From Nicoletella semolina (GTDB lineage: Bacteria > Pseudomonadota > Gammaproteobacteria > Enterobacterales > Pasteurellaceae), in NCBI RefSeq assembly GCF_004345745.1, contig NZ_SLXJ01000007.1:42876-106875 (forward strand): 64,000 bases of DNA, given 5' to 3'. Below, one piece after another: positions 16,885 through 25,994 of the stretch (position 1 is the first letter of the stretch; the number at the start of each line of letters is the position of its first letter). Position numbers and translations under genes: made by a program. A model generated the notes under the pieces. That model was given only the letters and a program-made list of their open reading frames with translations. It was not told where the DNA came from and did no database searches.

Positions 16885-17898
16885 ATGATTATTGGTATTG
16901 TGGGTTGTGGTGGAATTGCTTATGCACACGCGTATGCGATGTCCCATATAAAACAAATTACAGGATTAGCATTGTATGGTAGAGCAGAGAGTATGCTTAA
17001 ATTAAGTGAATCTGTTTCTTTACCAACTACTTTATGTGATAGCTTAGAACAACTTGCAGAGATATGCGATGCTTTTGTGATATGTACGCCAAACCATTTA
17101 CACGTTGAACTTGCAAAACAGGTGTTAGCCCATAAAAAAATCCCGTTACTTTGTGAAAAGCCGTTGTCTACCACTTTAGGATCAGCCAATCAATTGGTAG
17201 AAATAGCACCGCCAAAAAGTATTATTTCCTTTAACTATCGCTATAACCGTGTAGTTCAAAGAATACTGCAACTGATTGAAAACAATAATTTAGGTAAATT
17301 AGTCTTTTTTTCAGTCGATTTTAATCGGAATTCCGCTCTAACACGTCATCACCTCACTTGGAAAGAGTCTTCTCACCAACATAAAAGTAGTGGTGCATTA
17401 GGGGATTTATCTTGCCATCTTTTAGATTTATTCTGCCTATTCAGCCAAAGTCAAATAGCTCTTAATAATTTAACTATTGTCAAAGGAACAAGAGTGAAAA
17501 GTAAAGAGGGCGTAAATATACAGGTAGATGATAATGGTTATATCTTAGGAACAGCAAATAATGGTACTTTTTTTCGAATTCACGCCAGCAAATCTGAGGC
17601 AGAAGAGGATCTTGGGCTGTATCTTAATTTAATCTTTGAAAAAGGGGAAATTAGGTATTCTATTAAAGAAGAAAAAGTTATTCGCTTACTCACCTTTGAT
17701 CATACCGATGTTGTTACGATTACGTTAGATGAGGAAGCAATACTTACGGATCCACCTAAAGAATTGCCATTTTGGGCGGATTCATTCATATATCTTTACA
17801 AAGATTGGGTTGAGGTTCTCACTAATTCTACACCGAGTAAATCATTACCTTATATTTCACAAGGATTACATATTCAAGAGATCATGGAAAAATTCTAG
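16885..17898 (+). CDS. Gfo/Idh/MocA family oxidoreductase of unknown substrate
   Basis: 337 residues. Rossmann domain with IGIVGCGGIAYAHA at 3-16 and FVICTPNHLH, then the family CEKPLS motif holding the catalytic Lys, and a C-terminal alpha/beta domain (from FNYRYNRVVQ on) with SSGALGDLSCHLLDLF, the position of the usual substrate-binding Asp/His. The enzyme should reduce or oxidise a sugar or sugar acid with NAD(P). It stands alone between mltA and pta. The nearby sialic acid block recalls NanX (YjhC), a member of this family acting on 2,7-anhydro-sialic acid, but similarity to it is only at family level. Good ribosome site (cggag). Confidence 0.8.
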   Translation: MIIGIVGCGGIAYAHAYAMSHIKQITGLALYGRAESMLKLSESVSLPTTLCDSLEQLAEICDAFVICTPNHLHVELAKQVLAHKKIPLLCEKPLSTTLGSANQLVEIAPPKSIISFNYRYNRVVQRILQLIENNNLGKLVFFSVDFNRNSALTRHHLTWKESSHQHKSSGALGDLSCHLLDLFCLFSQSQIALNNLTIVKGTRVKSKEGVNIQVDDNGYILGTANNGTFFRIHASKSEAEEDLGLYLNLIFEKGEIRYSIKEEKVIRLLTFDHTDVVTITLDEEAILTDPPKELPFWADSFIYLYKDWVEVLTNSTPSKSLPYISQGLHIQEIMEKF

Positions 17899-17936
17899 TT
17901 AGACTAAGTGAATAATAAAATGTAGTTAAAAAGCAA

Positions 17937-17960
17937 AAAGGCTGGGGAATCCCAGCCTTT
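17937..17960. terminator. Terminator between oxidoreductase gene and pta
   Basis: AAAGGCTGGG and CCCAGCCTTT form a perfect ten-base stem around GAAT. On the minus strand a T-rich tail follows, so it ends pta transcripts well; it can also serve the convergent oxidoreductase gene. Confidence 0.85.
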
Positions 17961-17965
17961 AAAAA

Positions 17966-20101
17966 TTATTGAGTTGATTGAATTGCCGTAAGTGCGATAG
18001 TGTAAACAATATCATCAACCAACGCACCACGAGATAAGTCATTCACTGGCTTACGCATACCTTGTAGCATTGGACCAATGGAGATTAAATCTGCTGAGCG
18101 TTGTACCGCTTTATAAGTGGTATTACCTGTATTTAAATCTGGGAAAATAAACACAGTGGCTTTTCCTGCAACTGGTGAGTTTGGTGCTTTAGAGCGAGCC
18201 ACATCTTCCATAATTGCCGCATCGTACTGTAATGGACCATCAATAATTAAATCTGGGCGTTTTTCTTTTGCTAAACGAGTAGCTTCAGCTACTTTTTCAA
18301 CATCTGCACCAGAACCTGATGTCCCTGTTGAGTACGAAATCATTGCAACACGAGGATCGATACCGAATGATTTAGCCGAATCTGCAGATTGAATCGCAAT
18401 TTCAGCTAACTGTTCTGCTGTTGGATCAGGATTTACCGCACAGTCTCCATATACAAGCACTTGATCTGGCAGTAGCATAAAGAACACAGACGAAATAATT
18501 GAATTACCTGGTGCGGTCTTAATGATTTGCATTGGGGGACGGATAGTATTTGCCGTGGTATGTACAGCACCAGATACCAAGCCATCAACCTCATTGGCTT
18601 CTAGCATCATTGTGCCAAGCACAACTGTATCTAATAATTGCTCACGAGCAACCACTTCAGTCATTCCTTTATTTTTACGCAATTCAACCAAACGAGCGAC
18701 ATAGTTTTCACGCACATCCGCAGGATCAATAATGGTAATGCCAGCTCCCAATACAACGCCTTGAGCTTCTGCAACACGATGAACATCAGCTGGCGGAGCA
18801 AGTAACACACATTCAGCAATACCACGTTCGGCACAAAGTGCAGCTGCTTTGATTGTACGAGGCTCATCGCCTTCTGGTAAAACAATACGTTTTTTCGCTT
18901 GGCGAGCTAATTCAGTTAATTGATAACGGAATGCTGCAGGAGAAAGTCGGCGAGCTCTAACCGCACCTTTTGAAATTGTTTCGATAAAGCCTTCATAAAA
19001 CTGCTCTGACACATAATGTTTGATCGCATCAATGCGTTCTTTATCATCAATTGGTACTTCCAAACTGAAGCTTTGAAGACTCAATGAAGTTTGCCAAGTA
19101 TTGCCCTCTACACGGAAAATTGGCAATCCTGTTTCAAATGCTTGTTGGCATAATTTTGAAATTTGAGCATCAATTTTATAACCACCTGTCAGTAACAATG
19201 CACCAATTTCCACTCCATTCATCGCAGCTAACGCTGCCGCAACAATAACATCAGGACGATCGGCAGAAGCCACCAACAGGCTGCCCGCTTTGAAATGATC
19301 GACCATATTTGGTAGACTTCTCGCACAGAAAGTAATGCTACGAATACGGCGTTTATACACTTCACCTTCATTAATGATTGCAGCGTGTAGATGTTTAACT
19401 AAATCAATTGCACGAGTAGCAATTAAGTCTGATTTCCAAGGGATACACGCCAGCAGTTTGATTGGACCTTTGGTGAATAAATTTTCAATTTCTGCAATAT
19501 TATTTGTACTATGCTGGAAAGAGTCAAAAATCTCAGTGAGATCTGGGCGAGTACGACCAGACTCATCAACTGGGGCATTAAATTTATTGATGACGGCACC
19601 TAATAAATTTGGATTGTTTTTTCCGCCGAACTGAGAAGCTGCTGCATCAATACGTTCTTTCAATTGCGATGGTTTATCCGCAGCAGGGGCGGCAACAAGA
19701 ATAATTTCTGCATCAAGTGTTTGAGCTATTTCATAGTTAATGCTACTCGCATAAGAATTTTTACGAGTGGGAATTAACCCTTCAATAACTACTATATCGC
19801 AGTTTTTAGCAAGTTGCTGATGACGCTCAACGACTTTCTCCAGCAATACATCTGTTTGATTTTGACCAATTAAGGCTTCTGCAACGCTCAACATAAATGG
19901 CTCACCAACTTCCGTTATTTGAGAAGTACGAATGATAGTTGTTGAACGATCTAAGTTATCTTCTCCACTAATTGGTTGAGCGATCGGTTTTAAAAAACCA
20001 ACTTTAGCCCCTTTTTGTTCCAAAGAATGCACTAAGCCAAGGCTGACACTGGTTAAACCGACACCAGTGCTAATTGGAATTAAAATAATTGTTCTGGACA
20101 T
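17966..20101 (-). CDS. pta: Phosphate acetyltransferase
   Basis: 711 residues, the long proteobacterial form: N-terminal P-loop-like domain (degenerate, [15 protein letters not shown]), central DRTGG domain, and C-terminal PTA_PTB catalytic domain from about residue 385 ([46 protein letters not shown]). It exchanges acetyl-CoA and phosphate for acetyl phosphate and CoA. Together with ackA upstream it makes acetate and ATP. A terminator hairpin and an inverted uptake-sequence pair lie in the 123 bases between them. Confidence 0.97.
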   Translation of the reverse strand: MSRTIILIPISTGVGLTSVSLGLVHSLEQKGAKVGFLKPIAQPISGEDNLDRSTTIIRTSQITEVGEPFMLSVAEALIGQNQTDVLLEKVVERHQQLAKNCDIVVIEGLIPTRKNSYASSINYEIAQTLDAEIILVAAPAADKPSQLKERIDAAASQFGGKNNPNLLGAVINKFNAPVDESGRTRPDLTEIFDSFQHSTNNIAEIENLFTKGPIKLLACIPWKSDLIATRAIDLVKHLHAAIINEGEVYKRRIRSITFCARSLPNMVDHFKAGSLLVASADRPDVIVAAALAAMNGVEIGALLLTGGYKIDAQISKLCQQAFETGLPIFRVEGNTWQTSLSLQSFSLEVPIDDKERIDAIKHYVSEQFYEGFIETISKGAVRARRLSPAAFRYQLTELARQAKKRIVLPEGDEPRTIKAAALCAERGIAECVLLAPPADVHRVAEAQGVVLGAGITIIDPADVRENYVARLVELRKNKGMTEVVAREQLLDTVVLGTMMLEANEVDGLVSGAVHTTANTIRPPMQIIKTAPGNSIISSVFFMLLPDQVLVYGDCAVNPDPTAEQLAEIAIQSADSAKSFGIDPRVAMISYSTGTSGSGADVEKVAEATRLAKEKRPDLIIDGPLQYDAAIMEDVARSKAPNSPVAGKATVFIFPDLNTGNTTYKAVQRSADLISIGPMLQGMRKPVNDLSRGALVDDIVYTIALTAIQSTQ

Positions 20102-20131
20102 TGTAAAATTTCCAAATAAAAGATAAATACA

Positions 20132-20189
20132 ACAAGCGGTGCATATTGAGAAAATTTTTGCAAAATTTTGACTAAAAACTACCGCTTGT
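20132..20189. repeat. Inverted pair of DNA uptake sequences
   Basis: ACAAGCGGT at 20132-20140 and ACCGCTTGT at 20181-20189 face each other around a TTTTTGCAAAATTTT centre. Both are full uptake cores and both carry the TTGCAAAA tail. As RNA they can form a hairpin between ackA and pta. Confidence 0.8.
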
Positions 20190-20199
20190 AAAAGCTAAA

Positions 20200-20219
20200 A
20201 ACCTGCCAGTTGGCAGGTT
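20200..20219 (-). terminator. Terminator downstream of ackA
   Basis: AACCTGCC and GGCAGGTT pair around four bases, five bases after the ackA stop; on the minus strand TTTTAGCTTTT follows. It should end or attenuate ackA transcripts before pta. Confidence 0.75.
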
Positions 20220-20224
20220 CTTCA

Positions 20225-21421
20225 TTAAAGAACAAGACGAGCAGTATCTTGTGCAATGACTAATTCTTCATTTGTTGGGATAACAAATGCTGGGAAACGT
20301 GAATCTTCCGCTGTGATTTTTCCAGATTTACCAAAACGTGCTGCAAGGTTTGCTTGCTCATCAACCTGAATACCAAATAATTTTAGATGTTTTAAAGTTA
20401 ATTCACGCACTGGACCCGCATTTTCACCAATACCGCCAGTAAAGGTAATTGCATCTAGATCGCCAATGATTGCCATATATGAACCAATATATTTTGCTAA
20501 GCGATAAGCGAAGCTATCCATTGCACGTTTAGCTGCAGGATCGGAAGCATAATTGTCTTCTGCAAAGCGACAGTCACTAGTAACCTCAGTTAAACCTAAT
20601 AAACCTGATTTTTTGACTAAAATATCTTCGATCTCTTTTACTGATTTACCGCAAGAATTGTGCAAATGGAAAATGATTGCGGGATCTAAATCGCCTGAAC
20701 GGGTTCCCATTACTAAGCCTTCTAACGGGGTAAAGCCCATTGATGTGTCAATAGATTGCCCATTTTTAATAGCTGCAACAGAAGCTCCATTCCCTAAATG
20801 GCAGTTGATTATATTGGTTTTTTCTACGGGTTTACCCAAAATTTTTGCAGCTTCCTGAGTAATATATAAATGACTTGTACCATGGAAACCATAGCGACGA
20901 ATGCCTTCTTGTTTATAAAGTGAGTAGGGGAGAGCATATAAATACGCTTGTTCTGGCATTGTTTGATGGAAGGCTGTATCAAAGACAGCTACATTTTTAT
21001 CTTTTAAATGAGGGAATGTTTTAAGTGCTTCTTGGATACCAAGCAAATTTGCAGGATTATGAAGTGGAGCAAATGATGCAACATCACTAATGCCTTTAAT
21101 TACTTCATCAGTAATAACAACAGATTGCGTATATTTTTCACCACCGTGTACCACACGATGACCAATCGCTGAAATATTATCTTTTAATTCTTGTGTAAGA
21201 ACATTTGAAACAATGAAATTAAGTGCCTCGCTGTGTGCGGCACCATTTCCTAAGTCTGCACTGCCTTTTTCGCCATTCAGCTTCCACTTAATACGAGCGT
21301 CAGGTAGACTCAACGCTTCAGCTAAACCAGAGAGATATTCATCACCATTTTGAGGATCAATGATAGCAAATTTTAATGAAGAACTACCGCAATTAAGGAT
21401 AAGAATTAAATTTTTGGACAT
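20225..21421 (-). CDS. ackA: Acetate kinase
   Basis: 398 residues from the ATG at 21421 ([18 protein letters not shown]), which follows AAGG; a TTG two codons upstream is less likely. ASKHA fold: [12 protein letters not shown] at the start, [29 protein letters not shown] and [10 protein letters not shown]. It makes acetate and ATP from acetyl phosphate, paired with pta downstream. The 287 bases upstream hold an FNR-like site and a degenerate uptake-type inverted repeat near 21640-21690. Confidence 0.97.
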   Translation of the reverse strand: MSKNLILILNCGSSSLKFAIIDPQNGDEYLSGLAEALSLPDARIKWKLNGEKGSADLGNGAAHSEALNFIVSNVLTQELKDNISAIGHRVVHGGEKYTQSVVITDEVIKGISDVASFAPLHNPANLLGIQEALKTFPHLKDKNVAVFDTAFHQTMPEQAYLYALPYSLYKQEGIRRYGFHGTSHLYITQEAAKILGKPVEKTNIINCHLGNGASVAAIKNGQSIDTSMGFTPLEGLVMGTRSGDLDPAIIFHLHNSCGKSVKEIEDILVKKSGLLGLTEVTSDCRFAEDNYASDPAAKRAMDSFAYRLAKYIGSYMAIIGDLDAITFTGGIGENAGPVRELTLKHLKLFGIQVDEQANLAARFGKSGKITAEDSRFPAFVIPTNEELVIAQDTARLVL

Positions 21422-21558
21422 AATCAAGCACCTTGAGGGTTAAAAAATAGACGATGCGTAAATCCACGCATTTCTTGCTAAGGATACACTTTTCGAGCGA
21501 TAAAATAAATTCTTTATTGGAGAAAAAAGAAGCTATTCATTAAAAAAGTTGAAAAATT

Positions 21559-21582
21559 ATCAAAAATTTTGATCTAGATAAG
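21559..21582 (-). promoter_or_regulatory. FNR-like site and palindrome upstream of ackA
   Basis: TTGATCTAGATAAG at 21569-21582 matches eight of ten positions of the FNR consensus TTGAT-N4-ATCAA. It overlaps a perfect inverted repeat ATCAAAA-A-TTTTGAT (21559-21573). The site is about 150 bases before the ackA start. FNR activates ackA-pta in E. coli, which fits; the match is imperfect. Confidence 0.4.
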
Positions 21583-21714
21583 AAACTGAAGAAATCAGAC
21601 TCGTAGGATTTATTTACAATGAAAAATATGAAGCAAACGAGTGGTGAATTTCAGCAAAAATTTTGCAAAAAACTGCCTAAAATTCACCGCTATCTATTAA
21701 AGACCTATAAAGAC

Positions 21715-21903
21715 CTATTGTCCCAATGATTTTTGGATTTTTTTATCGGTGTTATATTGAGACAAGCTATAAATAGCCCAAATGGTCGCAGGAAGCCAGC
21801 CGATAATAGTGATCTGTAGAACAAGACACAAAATGCCTGATAATGGACGATTAATTGTAAAAAAAGTTAACCAAGGCAAAATAAAAGCAATTAATAATCT
21901 CAT
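21715..21903 (-). CDS. YqaE/Pmp3 family small membrane protein
   Basis: 62 residues from the ATG at 21903, chosen because GGAG lies seven bases upstream; earlier in-frame codons add a tail without a ribosome site. Two membrane helices (about 2-19 and 27-50) with the family pattern: short first helix, RPLSGILCLVLQITIIGWLPATIWA, then a charged tail. Members are linked to membrane potential or stress in yeast and plants; the bacterial role is not settled. Stands alone between ackA and epmB. Confidence 0.82.
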   Translation of the reverse strand: MRLLIAFILPWLTFFTINRPLSGILCLVLQITIIGWLPATIWAIYSLSQYNTDKKIQKSLGQ

Positions 21904-22059
21904 AAAAATCTCCAAATAATATCTGCACAAACAATTTATAATAATACAACGCTGAAATCAATTTTATTTTAATAATTTCGCATAATGCATATTATGTTAA
22001 ATATAATTTTATAAACTAAGACTACATAACGATATATAATCAATGTTACAACGCTGACA

Positions 22060-23112
22060 TTATGGCTGCATCAATAACGTTTTATTTGGCTCAAATGGCT
22101 CTTCTCGAACAAATTTTGGAACAAGGTAACCTGAAGTGATTTGCTGTAACTCTTTATAAATCGAAAATGCTTTTTGTTCATCAACCAGAAAATGATGTGC
22201 CCCTTCCACTTTATCTAAAGCGTGTAAATAATAAGGCAGAATGCCGTAATCAAATAGCTTATCACTTAGCTGTTTCAGTGTTTGAGCATTATCATTCACG
22301 CCTTTGAGTAATACGGATTGATTCAATACTACCACACCAGCTTGCTTTAATTCTATCATTTTTTGCTTAAAATAAGCATCAATTTCGTTAGCATGGTTAA
22401 TGTGCGTAATAAATACAATATTCAGCGATGATTTTTCAAAAATTGTACATAATTTGTGTGTAACCCGATTTGGAATAACAACAGGCAGACGGCTATGGAT
22501 ACGCAAGGTTTTTATGTGCGAAATTTGTTCAAGCTGTGCGACTAACCAATCTAATTCTTCATCTTTTGCCATTAATGGGTCACCGCCAGAAAAAATGACC
22601 TCTTCTAGTTCTGGGTGTGATGCAATATACGATAAACTCTGTTGCCAAACAGTTTTACCATTTTTGATTTCATTGTAGGGAAAATGGCGGCGAAAGCAGT
22701 AACGACAATTAATCGCACAGCTATTTTTTACCATAAATAATAAGCGATTATGATATTTATGGAGGATATTCGGTGCTGGAGAATGCTGTTCTTCTAAGGG
22801 ATCTTTTGTAAAGCCTTCAGCTTGTATGAATTCATCTTTAGCTGACATTGCCTGCAGTACAAGCGGGTCATTGCGTGATTTTTTTTGCATTTTTTCAGCA
22901 AACGGGCGAGGTACTCGCATAGAAAATAATTGGCGAGCTAAAATATCTTGCTCAAACGCTGAAACATCAAGTTCAAGATACTCTAGTAGTGCTTTTGGAT
23001 CAGTAAATGCCTCGGCTAAATCTTGTAACCACTCTGCTCTTTCGCTACTTTCTAATCCTTTATCGTTTACTTGTTTTTCTCTGCCTTCTAGTTTTTCGTC
23101 ATTTCTTACCAT
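22060..23112 (-). CDS. epmB: EF-P beta-lysylation enzyme (lysine 2,3-aminomutase type)
   Basis: 350 residues, radical SAM enzyme with CxxxCxxC at Cys132, Cys136 and Cys139 (SCAINCRYCFRRHF), then EVIFSGGDPLM (SAM-binding) and the C-terminal PLP region. It turns lysine into beta-lysine, which EpmA attaches to EF-P. It is divergent from efp, its own substrate gene, with 159 bases between the two starts. The N-terminus is charged and about ten to twenty residues longer than in E. coli, so a later start cannot be excluded. Confidence 0.93.
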   Translation of the reverse strand: MVRNDEKLEGREKQVNDKGLESSERAEWLQDLAEAFTDPKALLEYLELDVSAFEQDILARQLFSMRVPRPFAEKMQKKSRNDPLVLQAMSAKDEFIQAEGFTKDPLEEQHSPAPNILHKYHNRLLFMVKNSCAINCRYCFRRHFPYNEIKNGKTVWQQSLSYIASHPELEEVIFSGGDPLMAKDEELDWLVAQLEQISHIKTLRIHSRLPVVIPNRVTHKLCTIFEKSSLNIVFITHINHANEIDAYFKQKMIELKQAGVVVLNQSVLLKGVNDNAQTLKQLSDKLFDYGILPYYLHALDKVEGAHHFLVDEQKAFSIYKELQQITSGYLVPKFVREEPFEPNKTLLMQP

Positions 23113-23271
23113 ATTAATAGATTTTATCCTTTCTTTTTCAAACGAAAAAATTATACCTAAAAAGTAAAAAGTTGCTTAAAGATATTTTTTCAAATTGTGT
23201 GAATTGATGTATCATACCCATCTTTTTTATATACCTGCCTTATGGCAATTAATCTATTTGTTGAGGATAAA

Positions 23272-23838
23272 ATGGCTAATTACAGCACTAATGATTTCAA
23301 ACCTGGTTTAAAATTTATTCAAGATGGCGAGCCTTGCGTCATTGTTGAAAACGAATTCGTAAAACCTGGGAAAGGGCAAGCATTCACTCGGACTAAAATT
23401 CGTAAACTTATTTCAGGTAAAGTCTTAGAAATTAACTTTAAATCAGGCTCTTCTGTGGAAGCGGCTGATGTCGTAGATTACAACTATACCTACTCTTATA
23501 AAGACGAAGATTTTTGGTATTTTATGCACCCAGAAACCTTTGAGCAGATTTCTGTAGACGAAAAAGCACTAGGTGATAATGCTAAATGGTTGGTTGATCA
23601 AGCTGAGTGTATTGTTACATTATGGAATGGTTCTGCCATTGCGGTAACACCACCAAATTTTGTTGAATTAGAAGTAACCGAAACTGATCCTGGTTTGAAA
23701 GGTGATACTGCAGGAACAGGGGGTAAACCTGCAACATTAAGCACAGGTGCAGTTGTTCGTGTACCATTGTTTGTGCAAATTGGCGAGGTTATTCGTGTAG
23801 ATACACGTTCTGGTGAATACGTTTCTCGTGTTAAATAA
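23272..23838 (+). CDS. efp: Elongation factor P
   Basis: 188 residues from the ATG at 23272 ([15 protein letters not shown]); ten in-frame codons upstream are not part of the family. Three-domain EF-P with Lys34 in KPGKGQAF, the residue beta-lysylated by EpmA/EpmB, and the C-terminal [17 protein letters not shown] signature. It rescues ribosomes stalled at polyproline. The divergent epmB upstream supports modification at Lys34. Confidence 0.97.
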   Translation: MANYSTNDFKPGLKFIQDGEPCVIVENEFVKPGKGQAFTRTKIRKLISGKVLEINFKSGSSVEAADVVDYNYTYSYKDEDFWYFMHPETFEQISVDEKALGDNAKWLVDQAECIVTLWNGSAIAVTPPNFVELEVTETDPGLKGDTAGTGGKPATLSTGAVVRVPLFVQIGEVIRVDTRSGEYVSRVK

Positions 23839-23964
23839 TTGATTTTTTGTTGTAAACAGATAAATGAATAAATATTGCCTGAAAGAGAACTTTATCGTGA
23901 AAATATTCTCTCAATGAGGTACAATTTTGATAATTTTTATTACAACGATAACAGAGGAAGTATT

Positions 23965-24183
23965 ATGTCAGTTAGTATTCTTGATGAACTTGAAGGTAAA
24001 ATCAAACAAGCTGTTGAAACAATTCAACTTTTACAGCTTGAGGTGGAAGAATTAAAAGAAAAGAATGGTGAGGCAAATCGCCAAAATGATTCTCTGCGTA
24101 AAGAATATGAACAACTAAAAACAGAACATCAAGCATTCCAAGATCGATTACGTTCGTTATTAGGTCAAATTGATAACGTTTAA
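23965..24183 (+). CDS. zapB: Cell division factor ZapB
   Basis: 72 residues from the ATG at 23965, which follows AGAGGA; an in-frame ATG 90 bases upstream would add a non-homologous tail. The whole protein is one coiled coil (MSVSILDELEGKIKQAVETI, then Leu/Glu/Lys heptads) as in E. coli ZapB, which joins ZapA at the Z-ring. Followed at once by a strong terminator. Confidence 0.92.
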   Translation: MSVSILDELEGKIKQAVETIQLLQLEVEELKEKNGEANRQNDSLRKEYEQLKTEHQAFQDRLRSLLGQIDNV

Positions 24184-24190
24184 ATCTAAT

Positions 24191-24214
24191 AAACGGCTAA
24201 TGTCTTAGCCGTTT
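24191..24214 (+). terminator. Intrinsic terminator of zapB
   Basis: AAACGGCTAA and TTAGCCGTTT form a perfect ten-base stem around TGTC, with a T-run at the end of the stem. Confidence 0.9.
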
Positions 24215-24278
24215 TTTCATTAAATATATTTCTGTATATATTCCATACTTAAATTATAGAGCTGTTTACATTACAGAT

Positions 24279-24857
24279 ATGGCGAAACTTTATTTCTATT
24301 ATTCATCGATGAATGCGGGGAAATCCACTACCCTGCTCCAATCTTCCTATAACTATCAAGAACGAGGAATGAATACGTTAGTTTACACCGCCGCAATTGA
24401 TGATCGTTATGGCGTGGGTAAAGTAACGTCTCGCATCGGCATTTCACAAAATGCTCAATTATTTCGAGTAGAAACAGATTTATTTAGCGAAATCTCTGCT
24501 ATTGCCTCAGAAAAATCGTTACACTGTATTCTTATTGACGAAGCACAATTTCTAACGAAAGAACAAGTCTATCAACTAACTGAAGTTGTAGACAAACATC
24601 ATATTCCCGTACTTTGCTATGGGCTACGAACTGATTTCCAAGCTGAACTTTTTGAAGGCAGCCATTATTTGCTAGCTTGGGCTGATCAGCTCGAAGAGCT
24701 AAAAACTATCTGTTATTGTGGGCGTAAAGCAAATTTTGTTATTCGCACTAACGAAAATGGCGAGGCTGTCAAAGCGGGCGATCAAATCCAAATTGGTGGA
24801 AATGATACCTACCTTTCAGTTTGTCGCACGCACTATAAAGAAAAACTCAATTTATAA
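24279..24857 (+). CDS. tdk: Thymidine kinase
   Basis: 192 residues, type II (small tetrameric) thymidine kinase. P-loop MNAGKST at 11-17, ILIDEAQFL (Walker B, catalytic Glu) and the lasso region CYGLRTDFQ; zinc Cys residues in CYCGRKANF and the C-terminal VCRTHY. It phosphorylates thymidine in the salvage pathway. Own promoter likely, as the zapB terminator precedes it. Confidence 0.96.
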   Translation: MAKLYFYYSSMNAGKSTTLLQSSYNYQERGMNTLVYTAAIDDRYGVGKVTSRIGISQNAQLFRVETDLFSEISAIASEKSLHCILIDEAQFLTKEQVYQLTEVVDKHHIPVLCYGLRTDFQAELFEGSHYLLAWADQLEELKTICYCGRKANFVIRTNENGEAVKAGDQIQIGGNDTYLSVCRTHYKEKLNL

Positions 24858-24897
24858 CGTTCTTTTCGTTCAATTTGACGTACAGCATAGAGATGAA

Positions 24898-24999
24898 TCA
24901 TGCATAATTATAAGTACGATAGACAAAAGCCGTAACTAAAATGGTCAGCATAATAAGAATCTGTATTAGTCGCTTTTTTGTTAATTTTTCTATAGACAT
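24898..24999 (-). CDS. Small single-pass membrane protein (33 residues)
   Basis: Frame of 33 residues: basic MSIEKLTKKRL, a hydrophobic helix IQILIMLTILVTAFVYR (about 12-28) and a TYNYA tail. AGG lies eight bases upstream of the ATG. It resembles the DUF2633-type small inner-membrane proteins (E. coli YfgG-like) in size and layout, but this is not a firm assignment. It is divergent from fnr and lies in the tdk-fnr interval. Confidence 0.45.
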   Translation of the reverse strand: MSIEKLTKKRLIQILIMLTILVTAFVYRTYNYA

Positions 25000-25053
25000 C
25001 AGTAAAACCTACTTAAAAATTTAATTCCTAAATACACCTAAAACTGCTAGACT

Positions 25054-25067
25054 TTGAGTTAAGTCAA
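25054..25067 (+). promoter_or_regulatory. FNR box in front of fnr
   Basis: TTGAGTTAAGTCAA is a symmetric FNR-type palindrome, 8 of 10 consensus positions of TTGAT-N4-ATCAA. It ends 24 bases before the fnr start and would overlap the promoter, consistent with negative autoregulation as in E. coli. Confidence 0.55.
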
Positions 25068-25091
25068 ATTTTATAGCGTATGTCAACTTTT

Positions 25092-25865
25092 ATGAAAATT
25101 GTATCGGATTTAAAAACAAATGGAAGAACAGTTTGCACTATACACTGTCAAAATTGTAGCATTAGTCAATTATGTTTGCCGTTTACCCTTAATGAACACG
25201 AACTTATGCAATTAGACAACATTATTGAGCGTAAGAAACCTGTTCAGAAATCGCAAATTATTTTCAAATCGGGTGATGAATTAAATGCTATTTATGCTGT
25301 TCGTTCTGGAACGATTAAAAGTTATACTTTAAGCGAAAGTGGTGAGGAACAAATTACCGCTTTTCATTTGCCAGGCGATGTTATTGGGTTTGACGCTATT
25401 ATGGATATGAGGCATATCAGCTTTGCTCAAGCTCTTGAAACAGCAATGATTTGTGAAATTCCATTTGATATCTTAGATGATCTTGCGGGGAAAATGCCTA
25501 AAATCCGCCATCAAATTATGCGTCTAATGAGTAACGAAATTAAAAGCGATCAAGAGATGATTCTTTTGCTGTCTAAGATGAATGCAGAAGAAAAACTAGC
25601 CGCATTTATTTATAATTTATCTCAACGCTACGCTGCTAGAGGATTCTCTGCTCGTGAATTCCGTTTAACAATGACAAGAGGCGACATTGGTAACTATCTT
25701 GGTCTTACCATCGAAACCATTAGCCGTCTTTTAGGGCGTTTTCAAAAAAGTAATATGATTTCGGTACAAGGAAAATATATTACAATCAACGATATGAATG
25801 AGCTTAGCGAGATAGCTGGTGTAACTAAATCTACCAGCCCTATCGCTTATACGAACGCAGAGTAA
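25092..25865 (+). CDS. fnr: Anaerobic regulator FNR
   Basis: 257 residues from the ATG at 25092; an in-frame ATG at 25080 is also possible and neither has a good ribosome site. CRP/FNR fold with the four iron-sulphur Cys: three in CTIHCQNC plus C in SQLC at the N-terminus, plus one in AMICEIPF. Cyclic-nucleotide-like domain follows, then helix-turn-helix [20 protein letters not shown] with the E-xx-S-R recognition pattern. It switches gene expression when oxygen is lost. Confidence 0.96.
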   Translation: MKIVSDLKTNGRTVCTIHCQNCSISQLCLPFTLNEHELMQLDNIIERKKPVQKSQIIFKSGDELNAIYAVRSGTIKSYTLSESGEEQITAFHLPGDVIGFDAIMDMRHISFAQALETAMICEIPFDILDDLAGKMPKIRHQIMRLMSNEIKSDQEMILLLSKMNAEEKLAAFIYNLSQRYAARGFSAREFRLTMTRGDIGNYLGLTIETISRLLGRFQKSNMISVQGKYITINDMNELSEIAGVTKSTSPIAYTNAE

Positions 25866-25891
25866 TTCATATACAAAACACACAATGACAT

Positions 25892-25938
25892 TTTAAGCGG
25901 TCGATTTGCATAAAAAATTTGTTAATCGACCGCTTAAA
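25892..25938. terminator. Bidirectional terminator made of paired uptake sequences
   Basis: TTTAAGCGGTCGATT (25892-25906) and its exact complement at 25924-25938 form a 15-base stem with T/A-rich flanks, between convergent fnr and aroA. The arms are uptake-type GCGGTC cores. Confidence 0.85.
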
Positions 25939-25994
25939 TTTTTGACAATATGCCTTTAGAACAATTTCTCTTTTCTCCCTCTATTTATACCGAT

